Source: Promethearchaeota archaeon (GTDB lineage Archaea > Asgardarchaeota > Lokiarchaeia > Sigyniarchaeales > Promethearchaeaceae). Taken from it: a DNA stretch of 5,205 bases. A program made the position numbers and the translations under genes. Shown here piece by piece: positions 1 through 5,205 of the stretch (positions within the stretch are counted from its first letter, which is position 1; each line of letters begins with the position of its first letter). The stretch spans positions 1 to 5,205 of the forward strand of contig WJKO01000048.1 in NCBI GenBank assembly GCA_014729055.1. Direction: 5' to 3'. Below the pieces are notes generated by a model. It was not told the DNA's origin, ran no database searches, and saw nothing but the letters and a program-made list of their open reading frames with translations.

Positions 1-2
1 CT

Positions 3-230
3 CTTACCGAACTGGGATGGAAAGAAATAGGAAAAACTAATGAAATTGAGAGATATCGAATGACGGCTGAATATTTTCCAAAACAATCAACCACGGGTTC
101 AGAAAATGAAAGAGATTGGAAGGAACCAAATGAAGGTATCTTATCTCAAATAGAAAAAATTAATGGGATGATAGGGTGCGTCATTTCCAGAGGAAAGACT
201 TGCACCAACCGAGGTAACAATCTTGATTAA
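3..230 (+). CDS. C-terminal part of unknown protein, 5' end outside window
   Basis: An open frame enters from the left edge and runs for 75 codons to a TAA at 228-230. I do not recognise the product. The visible part begins LTELGWKEIGK and is hydrophilic, rich in Glu, Lys and Asn, with no membrane segment. Its last 18 or so residues (from Cys-Val-Ile-Ser onward) look unlike a normal protein end, being rich in Cys, Arg and Asn. In the +1 frame from position 175 the DNA instead reads GASFPEERLAPTEV and continues without a stop into the next ORF. The natural C-terminus may therefore be lost to a one-base insertion in the GGG run at 174-176. It overlaps the next ORF by 8 bases, so translational coupling of two separate genes is the alternative reading. 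Confidence 0.5.
   Translation, partial: LTELGWKEIGKTNEIERYRMTAEYFPKQSTTGSENERDWKEPNEGILSQIEKINGMIGCVISRGKTCTNRGNNLD
211..214 (+). promoter_or_regulatory. Possible ribosome binding site for the TTG start at 223
   Basis: GAGG lies 8 bases before the TTG at 223. This is good spacing and is the main argument that the small ORF is translated independently. If the two frames are one broken gene, this site is coincidental and would simply encode Glu-Val of the original protein. Confidence 0.4.
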
Positions 231-501
231 TCTAAATATATTAACAAGGGAAATAAATTGTCAAAGTGAAGGAAACGAAGACTCCTTTAGTTGTGAATTT
301 ATGGACCAGCAAGGCATAGAAAAGGAACTGACAAACATAACTTTCTTTAATCACGAGTTAAGCGGAGCAACTTTCGAATCTTTTAAGAATCCCGATACCA
401 AGGAAGTGGTATTCAATGTGCGATATAACCGACCTTCAAAATGCGAAATAATGGGAAAACTTTACAAGAACATTACCGTCAAGTGTGGTCACGCTTATTA
501 A
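223..501 (+). CDS. Small four-cysteine protein of unknown function (92 aa), possibly the 3' half of a frameshifted gene
   Basis: The frame starts at TTG, the only usable start after the in-frame TAG at 172-174, and ends with TAA at 499-501. I do not recognise the family. The product is polar, with Cys at 13, 24, 74 and 88. The spacing of two near each end would suit disulphides or metal binding. It has no signal peptide or membrane segment from this start. The frame stays open upstream to position 175 and encodes a plausible peptide there, which suggests the N-terminus was once longer and continuous with the ORF at 3-230. A single-G deletion in 174-176 would give a joined product of at least 165 residues, in which the cysteine-rich part would be the C-terminal domain. 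An intrinsic terminator follows about 50 bases later. Confidence 0.5.
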   Translation: MINLNILTREINCQSEGNEDSFSCEFMDQQGIEKELTNITFFNHELSGATFESFKNPDTKEVVFNVRYNRPSKCEIMGKLYKNITVKCGHAY

Positions 502-548
502 TCGGACAGTTTGCATAATTTCAACCATAGTTTTTTTCACCAACACCC

Positions 549-592
549 GCTCGTGGTGCACATAACGCATCACGGGCTCTTTTTTTCTTTTT
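549..592 (+). terminator. Rho-independent terminator after the 3-501 gene(s)
   Basis: An 11-bp stem (549-559 with 567-577, two G-U wobbles) has a 7-base ACATAAC loop and is followed at once by a T-rich tail (578-592, including seven T in a row). The strength and orientation fit termination of plus-strand transcription from the left-hand genes. On the minus strand no T tract follows the hairpin, so it probably does not serve the minus-strand gene. Confidence 0.85.
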
Positions 593-809
593 CTCCAGGT
601 AAGAATCAATACATATTTTCTTTAAAGTAAAAATCAGTCGTCTAGCGAACTGTAAAGATATAAGGGGTATAAACAGCAATATTACCGTGAATTGCTTTCA
701 GAATTATCAAATTCAATTAGAATTAAAGGATTTTACTATTTTTACTATTAGAACAATATTTTTATTGCTTCTTGATTGATTCTGAAAATCCCATTATTAT
801 AAGCTTCCT
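593..809. other. AT-rich intergenic region without a gene
   Basis: Together with the terminator this makes a gap of just over 300 bases between the small ORF and the end of the minus-strand gene. I see no coding frame with a start and ribosome binding site. It contains a 9-base tandem duplication, TTTTACTAT at 731-739 and 740-748, and a weak 6-bp hairpin (AGCAAT 675-680 with ATTGCT 691-696, 10-base loop). Neither has a T tract suitable for terminating the minus-strand gene, so I could not find that gene's terminator. Confidence 0.6.
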
Positions 810-2978
810 TTAATAAATTTTTATAATATATACAATGTTTCTATCCGTTCCGAAATAGTGTTCATTATATCCACGATATTTCATAGTTGAAGTGTAATCT
901 ATCCCAAATAATATACCATAAGGATATTCTGCTATTCGAAGATCTTCTACTATTTGTCCCACTAATTCGTCTTTTCTGGTATTTGATCGAATCTTTTTAA
1001 CCTCAATTGCTATTTTTGAATCGATTACCAAATCTATGTGAACTCGCTCCGTAATTATTCTTTCCAATTCCACATTATCAAATTGTCCTTGTAATTGTTC
1101 GGTAAATCTACGATTAATTGTATTTTCATTTGGTAGCTCATTTGGAAATAGTTCTTTCAGCGTTAGACTCTTTAGGAAATCAATTACTTCCTTCCATAAT
1201 TGAAAGTCATCATCTCTAAACTCTGAATAACCTCTCCTCCTTCTAGATTCAATGCTAAATTGTATATTTCTTTGAGAAGCAACATCTCTTAAACTGTCTT
1301 CTTCAAACCATACTAATCGGTCTACGATATTTCTTATGAGTGGAGCATCCATTTCTGAAGTCCTACTAGCAATTTCACTTAATTTGTTCAAACAATTGTT
1401 AAAAAGTGCTTGGCAACGAGAATGATTCTCAGTTGTGGTTATCTGAAGGTGGGATTCTCGGGATGATTCAAAATTTCTAATAATCTCGGATAAATCCTCT
1501 GGGATTTCAGTTTGAAACCGTGAAAAGTGTTCTTTTAATCGCCTTATTTCTCTATCAAAGTTACTAATGGAACAATTACTTAAATAGGTTAAATCTTCGA
1601 GTAAAGTCCAGATAGGGACACAAAGATGGATTTCCTCAAAATTCTCATTAGATTCCGTAAATGCGTCTTGAAGCAAGTTAAAATTACCTTTTGCTTCTTC
1701 TATTTCTTGGTTATTTAGATTAACTGTAATTTTATGCTGAAGATGGTTAATATTGAATTCTAAACCTTCTTTTTCCGAGAAGGCGAGCTCAGCAGCTCTT
1801 TGATAATAATTGGATAATTTTTCTAAATCATTCTTAGTTTTAAAGAAATTGATAAGATTAATGTAAATTGAATGCAGTCTCTGCCACGCCATACCAAAAA
1901 ATCCAGGTCTATTATCCACTAAATTTGGAACATATTTACTAAAAACTTCCTCGTATTTAGCAAGTAATTGTTCAACAATTAATGGGGTGCGGAATGAGAG
2001 TTGCTCAATACTACTTAAAACATCCCGCAATGTATTAGGGTGATAAATAATTGTTTCTGGTGGTAATTCATAGTCATTTTCTAAAAGATTCGTCAATTCT
2101 CCGTTAAAAAACTCAATATATTTATGGCAATCAACATCATTCAATTCTTTTTTATTAGGTAAGCTTGAAAGAACCCTTAGTAATTGAGCTCTAAAAGATA
2201 TATCTTCATTTTCTTGATATTCACTCAGAAGTATATCAATCCAATCAGATTTATATGAATTGTATTCATATATTAATAGTTCAAAACCTTCTAAAAATAT
2301 GCGTTTAAAATCAATATTTTCTATTTCTAAATACGACCCAAAGAAACCATCGATAAGTTCCTCATTTATTTCAACCGAAATACCGTTTCTAATCGCATTA
2401 AGATATATTTCCCCAAAGATTTTCATAGAATATGACTTAATGCAATCATTACTCGAATCTATTATGAACTCCTTAATGGTGTCTAATCGCTCCATTAAAA
2501 AACGATAGTTACCATTAGCCATAACTTCAATGGCATATAATGAAACACATTGTAAATCAACATCATCATTACTCCAGTATTCTATAATTTTTTCAACATA
2601 TTGCCTAGTTTGCTCTCCAAAAAGACGGTTATTTTCCCTAAAAATTTGAAATCCTAATATGTTTAGGTGACTTGAATCTGCTTCTAATAGTGTCCATTCG
2701 AACTCTCTCATTTTTTCGACCAATAGTTCATTATTTTGACTTCTTTGGACAATATCCCCTATGATTCCTGGAATAATGGAGTGTTGTGGAAATATTTCAC
2801 TTGAATAGATATCTCTTATTTTGTTAAAAAAGTAGTTTACGGCTTCGGTATCTTCAATTAATAATTGAGAGGTATTAAAGATTAAATCTTGATCTTCAAG
2901 AGTAATATGATTATTATGTCCTTCTTGTGAGAATTTTGTCAAGAGTAGGGAGATAGATTCGTATGCATTATTTTCCAT
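810..2978 (-). CDS. Large helical (HEAT-like) protein with C-terminal PD-(D/E)XK nuclease-like domain, 722 aa
   Basis: The start is the ATG at 2978, where the protein begins MENNAYES, because GAGG lies 9 bases upstream. The frame is open ten codons further, to a GTG at 3008, but nothing there resembles a ribosome binding site. Residues 1 to about 580 are predicted almost wholly helical, with alternating amphipathic helices resembling HEAT or similar alpha-solenoid repeats. There is no signal peptide or membrane segment, so it is probably cytoplasmic. An Arg cluster at 579-582 precedes the last domain. Around residues 615-722 the order is an acidic helix (Glu627), His-Ile-Asp-Leu-Val-Ile (Asp649), Ile-Glu-Val-Lys (Glu659, Lys661), then Gly-Gln-Ile (Gln675) on a helix and a strand GILFGID. 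This is the D...ExK...Q layout of the PD-(D/E)XK restriction-endonuclease-like fold. The fold call is motif-based. Nuclease activity and a role in phage or plasmid defence are inferences. The gene is very AT-rich and stands alone, divergent from the next gene. Confidence 0.85.
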   Translation of the reverse strand: MENNAYESISLLLTKFSQEGHNNHITLEDQDLIFNTSQLLIEDTEAVNYFFNKIRDIYSSEIFPQHSIIPGIIGDIVQRSQNNELLVEKMREFEWTLLEADSSHLNILGFQIFRENNRLFGEQTRQYVEKIIEYWSNDDVDLQCVSLYAIEVMANGNYRFLMERLDTIKEFIIDSSNDCIKSYSMKIFGEIYLNAIRNGISVEINEELIDGFFGSYLEIENIDFKRIFLEGFELLIYEYNSYKSDWIDILLSEYQENEDISFRAQLLRVLSSLPNKKELNDVDCHKYIEFFNGELTNLLENDYELPPETIIYHPNTLRDVLSSIEQLSFRTPLIVEQLLAKYEEVFSKYVPNLVDNRPGFFGMAWQRLHSIYINLINFFKTKNDLEKLSNYYQRAAELAFSEKEGLEFNINHLQHKITVNLNNQEIEEAKGNFNLLQDAFTESNENFEEIHLCVPIWTLLEDLTYLSNCSISNFDREIRRLKEHFSRFQTEIPEDLSEIIRNFESSRESHLQITTTENHSRCQALFNNCLNKLSEIASRTSEMDAPLIRNIVDRLVWFEEDSLRDVASQRNIQFSIESRRRRGYSEFRDDDFQLWKEVIDFLKSLTLKELFPNELPNENTINRRFTEQLQGQFDNVELERIITERVHIDLVIDSKIAIEVKKIRSNTRKDELVGQIVEDLRIAEYPYGILFGIDYTSTMKYRGYNEHYFGTDRNIVYIIKIY

Positions 2979-3135
2979 AAGATATAACCTCATATATAAA
3001 ATACACACATACGCTTATATCGACTACTATTAATTAAAAAATATTAAATCATTTATTTTCTCATCTTTCTTTAAATTGGGTTTTAGATACCTACTGTTTT
3101 TTTATAGGGGCAATGGTAGCATTGTGTGATTAACT
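2979..3135. promoter_or_regulatory. Divergent intergenic region, presumed promoters for both flanking genes
   Basis: These 157 very AT-rich bases separate two divergent starts, so both promoters should lie here. On the minus strand a TTGCCC and a TATCTA lie 18 bases apart, a weak match to -35 and -10 boxes. No convincing pair was found for the plus-strand gene. I see no clear operator dyad. Confidence 0.35.
2988..2991 (-). promoter_or_regulatory. Ribosome binding site fixing the start of the nuclease-like gene
   Basis: On the minus strand GAGG sits 9 bases before the ATG at 2978. It lies inside the ten-codon upstream extension of the open frame, which argues that the extension is not translated. 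Confidence 0.65.
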
Positions 3136-3732
3136 ATGATAGTAGAAAATGAAAGTGAAAATGATATATTTGAAAGGATATGGAATCAAATTGAACCCGA
3201 ATTGCTTACCCCGAAAGTATTTTTAGAGAGAAGCTGGGAACTCAATGGCGGAAGCACCAACCATTACTGCTATCTCGCCAGACTGTTCCCGAAATTTCGG
3301 TTAGGGGCGTTGAAAGAAGGTTTCGAGGCTTACTTGGCGCGAAATGGCGTCTCGCACGATCAAACGACTACCGTGGGAGGTAGACATCATCGGTATGAAC
3401 GAAAACCCGTGCTGGAACTGAAACGGTTCAAGATCAACCCCCAATTCATACGCGGAAATGTAAGAAACATTTATTCCCATCGCTTGACCTTTCGGGCGAG
3501 TTGGTTGGGATTTACGGCGGTCTTTTGGGTGAGAGCCGTCTGCATCACCGTGTATAAGAACTATGAGTTAGACGATCCAGAGGATTTTATTTCAAGGTTT
3601 TTGACCGACACAATTAACTACCCCAAGTTTGTCGTGGAAGAAGCCATCGAGAAGGGAAAAACAGAGTTTCTTCTGAAACAACACGATAAGGTCAAGCTGA
3701 ACAACCTCCGTGGCTGGCGGATCGAATTATGA
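3136..3732 (+). CDS. Unknown protein, 198 aa, with GC-rich body and AT-rich 5' end
   Basis: The first in-frame start is the ATG at 3136, with a TGA only two codons upstream. No Shine-Dalgarno sequence sits at normal distance; the nearest G run (3107-3110) is 25 bases away, so the start is uncertain. I do not recognise the family. The N-terminal 30 or so residues are acidic (MIVENESENDIF). Residues 50-120 are basic and aromatic, with a His-His-Arg-Tyr cluster near 84-87 and repeated Lys/Arg. Residues 121-140 are hydrophobic (ASWLGFTAVFWV, then AVCITVY) but carry an Arg, so this is more likely a buried core than a membrane segment. The C-terminus is charged and helical. The basic stretch could bind nucleic acid, but that is only a suggestion. 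By hand count the first ~100 bases are about 31% GC and the rest about 48%, reaching about 52% at 3241-3420, unlike the neighbouring nuclease-like gene. This suggests transfer or an in-frame junction near 3235. Confidence 0.65.
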   Translation: MIVENESENDIFERIWNQIEPELLTPKVFLERSWELNGGSTNHYCYLARLFPKFRLGALKEGFEAYLARNGVSHDQTTTVGGRHHRYERKPVLELKRFKINPQFIRGNVRNIYSHRLTFRASWLGFTAVFWVRAVCITVYKNYELDDPEDFISRFLTDTINYPKFVVEEAIEKGKTEFLLKQHDKVKLNNLRGWRIEL

Positions 3733-3792
3733 ATGGTTTTTAATGGGTAGATTGTAAGACAGAGGGTGCTAGGAAAGATAACCGCACCAAAA

Positions 3793-3925
3793 GATCATAC
3801 CTACTCCATACCTCCATTGCGTGTCTAGATTCTCGTATCCCACATCCACATCATACTCAGATCATTGTCCGAACATACATTAGATCACGGAACTGGTCAT
3901 ATTTCCCGAGATCATACTTCGGATC
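3793..3925 (+). repeat. Cluster of five GATC words, four as GATCAT
   Basis: GATC begins at 3793, 3860, 3883, 3910 and 3922. GATCATAC occurs at 3793 and 3910, and GATCATTGTC/GATCATTCTC at 3860 and 3922. Spacing is irregular, so these are not classic iterons. GATC is also frequent in the flanking plus-strand genes, which weakens the case for a special function. Confidence 0.35.
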
Positions 3926-3938
3926 ATTCTCGATATAT

Positions 3939-3952
3939 TAATAATATTATTA
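3939..3952. repeat. 14-bp perfect AT palindrome
   Basis: TAATAATATTATTA reads the same on both strands and lies 13 bases before the GTG at 3965. It could be a regulator site or part of a -10 region, but all-AT palindromes also arise by chance in such DNA. Confidence 0.4.
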
Positions 3953-3964
3953 TTAAGAATCCGA

Positions 3965-5068
3965 GTGAATGTCGGGGGTGCTAGAAATTGTATAACAGAA
4001 CTTGAAGTCACATCAAGATTTTTAAATTATAAAATCATTCTTCGTTGTAGAACCGAGATGTCAATTCAAAAATTAGATCTCAAAACAGATCTTGCTAGGA
4101 TTATTAAGCGATACTTCCAGGACCTTGAAGGATTAAGTCCAACCCTAAATTATTATGATCAAGTCAAAAATATTAACAGTCCAAATGAATTATGCTTGAA
4201 ATATCTTAATTTAACGACTAGGCTCGTCGATCCTAAGCCTCGAGAAGTCCTGAAAAGTGACTTATTCTATTGTCCCAAAAGATTTAGAACTGTTCTTGAA
4301 AATCTGGAAAATAAGATTAAAAATGGAGAGGATCTCACGCCTTATTTAAGTAGTAGGGTGGGTTGGGTCGATGACGAAGGAGGAAGGAAAGATAGACACC
4401 GTGATAGACTGCTAATCGCGTGGGGAATTCACCACATTCACTTAGGCGAAAAAAAAGGAAGTAATGGATTTATTGAGAGAACGGGACCCTTATTATTCGT
4501 TCGGTTTACTGAAGAAAAAGCATATTTCCTCATAATTAGAAGGCACGGTCGCAGAACTAAAAAGAACGGTCAAAAATCAAAGCGTTATCATTATCCTTGG
4601 AATAGACAGTTTTTCATCGACATTCTCCATAACAATTGGTCGGATTCCATCAGAGATAATGAAGTTGGACTGGAATATGAAGCTCCATCGGACGAGGAGA
4701 TCAAACAATGGATGCGGGGATATATCAATGTTCCCCCAAAAACTAAAAATGGAACTGCATACTTCGGTCCAGGAAGTGGTTTTACATTAAGTGGAGACAG
4801 CATTGATAATGTAAGGACTTGCCATCACATCTTTAGATGTTTGGAGAGCACAGAGGGTTACTTGCGAGACAATGCAACGGAATTTGTCAAATTATCGGAT
4901 CAAATGGGAGCACAAGTGGGAGGGTCTCTTGAATTTAGAATGGACTTGTTTGAATTAATTGGTTCAAGGGTGAGATTTGAAATTCTTGAGAAGAATTCTC
5001 AAGTCTGGGTCGACTACGAAGAGGGAAAACCCCTTCGTCTGCGAATTAAGCCCAAGAATAATTTGTGA
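3965..5068 (+). CDS. Unknown protein with Ile-His-His-Ile-His-Leu-Gly motif (367 aa, or 336 aa from the ATG at 4058)
   Basis: The open frame can start at GTG 3965 or at ATG 4058 (residue 32). Neither has a good ribosome binding site. I slightly favour 4058, because the peptide MSIQKLDLKTDL is a more ordinary beginning than the Gly/Cys/Arg-containing stretch before it. I know no function for it. Numbered from the GTG, residues 88-128 hold a Pro-rich segment (RLVDPKPREV) and a helix ending in DLTPYLSSR. Residues 146-161 read RDRLLIAWGIHHIHLG, and 172-192 RTGPLLFVRF...AYFLIIRRHG. Then come PWNRQFF and ILHNNWSD at 211-227. From memory, this order (D-LL-W-IHH-HL, RTGPLLF, YFI-I-HG, ILH-NW) recurs in uncharacterised bacterial proteins, so I regard 88-230 as a conserved domain with possible catalytic His156, His157 and His159. 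The last 100 residues include a GPGSGF loop. The gene ends in tandem stops, TGA then TAA. Confidence 0.75.
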   Translation: MNVGGARNCITELEVTSRFLNYKIILRCRTEMSIQKLDLKTDLARIIKRYFQDLEGLSPTLNYYDQVKNINSPNELCLKYLNLTTRLVDPKPREVLKSDLFYCPKRFRTVLENLENKIKNGEDLTPYLSSRVGWVDDEGGRKDRHRDRLLIAWGIHHIHLGEKKGSNGFIERTGPLLFVRFTEEKAYFLIIRRHGRRTKKNGQKSKRYHYPWNRQFFIDILHNNWSDSIRDNEVGLEYEAPSDEEIKQWMRGYINVPPKTKNGTAYFGPGSGFTLSGDSIDNVRTCHHIFRCLESTEGYLRDNATEFVKLSDQMGAQVGGSLEFRMDLFELIGSRVRFEILEKNSQVWVDYEEGKPLRLRIKPKNNL

Positions 5069-5093
5069 TAACTAATCGTTTTTTATCCAAGGG

Positions 5094-5125
5094 AAAATTC
5101 AGCAAAGTAATGTGCTGAATTTTTT
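5094..5125 (+). terminator. Rho-independent terminator after the IHHIHLG-protein gene
   Basis: A perfect 11-bp stem (AAAATTCAGCA 5094-5104 with TGCTGAATTTT 5113-5123) has an 8-base loop and ends in a run of six T (5120-5125). It lies 25 bases after the stop codon. The A-rich 5' arm gives only weaker T-richness on the other strand, so it mainly serves the plus strand. Confidence 0.8.
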
Positions 5126-5205
5126 CATCATCCAAAATTCAGATTACATTTTTGATCTTTGAAAACAGTAGAAAGCATAATACCTTTAATCATCAAAAAA
5201 TAAGA
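5126..5205. other. Right-edge intergenic sequence, nothing recognised
   Basis: No gene or structured element is visible in the last 80 bases. The only detail is a second copy of AAAATTCAG at 5134-5142, matching the 5' arm of the preceding terminator. Confidence 0.5.

Larger units (their letters stand above)
3733..3964. other. Intergenic region with repeated GATCAT words and an AT palindrome
   Basis: No coding frame is supported here. If the next gene starts at 4058 rather than 3965, the gene-free stretch extends to 4057 (325 bases). The right half carries repeated short words and ends in an AT-rich palindrome, so it is the likely place for the promoter or operator of the downstream gene. No convincing -35/-10 pair, terminator or structured RNA was seen. 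Confidence 0.5.

Noticed and set aside
731..748. Tandem TTTTACTAT x2 as the start of a repeat array
   Set aside because: There are only two copies in AT-rich DNA, with no further units or spacers, so it is neither a CRISPR nor a meaningful satellite.
2260..2508. 82-codon plus-strand open frame
   Set aside because: It lies wholly inside the minus-strand nuclease-like gene, has no convincing ribosome binding site and encodes a low-complexity Ser/Ile/Lys-rich peptide. It is an antisense shadow.
2979..3008. Ten-codon N-terminal extension of the nuclease-like protein
   Set aside because: The only good GAGG site falls inside the extension and is correctly spaced for the ATG at 2978. Neither upstream start has such a site.
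3475..3560. Possible membrane segment in the 198-aa protein
   Set aside because: The hydrophobic run (residues 121-140) is interrupted by Arg133 and is flanked by strongly basic sequence, so a soluble core strand or helix is at least as likely.
3764..3984. GGGTGCTAG repeated at 3764-3772 and 3976-3984 as possible target-site or attachment repeats
   Set aside because: A 9-base match over about 200 bases is not rare, the flanks diverge, and nothing between resembles an integrase, transposase or terminal inverted repeats.
4591..4803. 70-codon minus-strand open frame
   Set aside because: It lies wholly inside the plus-strand IHHIHLG-protein gene, whose frame is far longer and has recognisable conserved-looking motifs.

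Overview
The window is an accessory-looking stretch of AT-rich bacterial DNA. No gene in it is a recognised housekeeping gene, and there are no tRNA, rRNA, CRISPR or clear insertion-sequence signals. The organism cannot be fixed from the sequence. GAGG-type ribosome binding sites, a TTG start, a likely GTG or ATG start elsewhere, and intrinsic terminators all point to a low-GC bacterium that initiates translation in the ordinary way. A spirochaete such as Leptospira would fit, but this is a guess.

Layout: (1) Positions 3-501 hold the 3' end of a gene that enters from the left and a small ORF overlapping it by 8 bases. Reading-frame evidence suggests the two may be one gene split by a single-base frameshift. 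A strong intrinsic terminator (549-592) follows. (2) Positions 593-809 are AT-rich and show no gene. (3) The minus strand from 2978 to 810 encodes a 722-residue protein. It is a long, mostly helical HEAT-like protein with a C-terminal PD-(D/E)XK nuclease-like domain. It is the best candidate in the window for a mobile-element or phage-defence effector. (4) Divergent from it, across 157 bases, is a 198-codon plus-strand gene of unknown function, whose body is much GC-richer than its own first 100 bases and its neighbours. (5) A 230-325 base intergenic region with repeated GATCAT words and an AT palindrome leads into (6) a plus-strand gene for an unknown protein with an Ile-His-His-Ile-His-Leu-Gly motif, closed by a perfect-stem terminator (5094-5125).

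How the genes work together is not evident. Their differing orientations, sizeable gaps, separate terminators and differing base composition argue for independently acquired single genes rather than one operon. A defence or mobile-genetic island is a reasonable inference, resting mainly on the nuclease-like protein.
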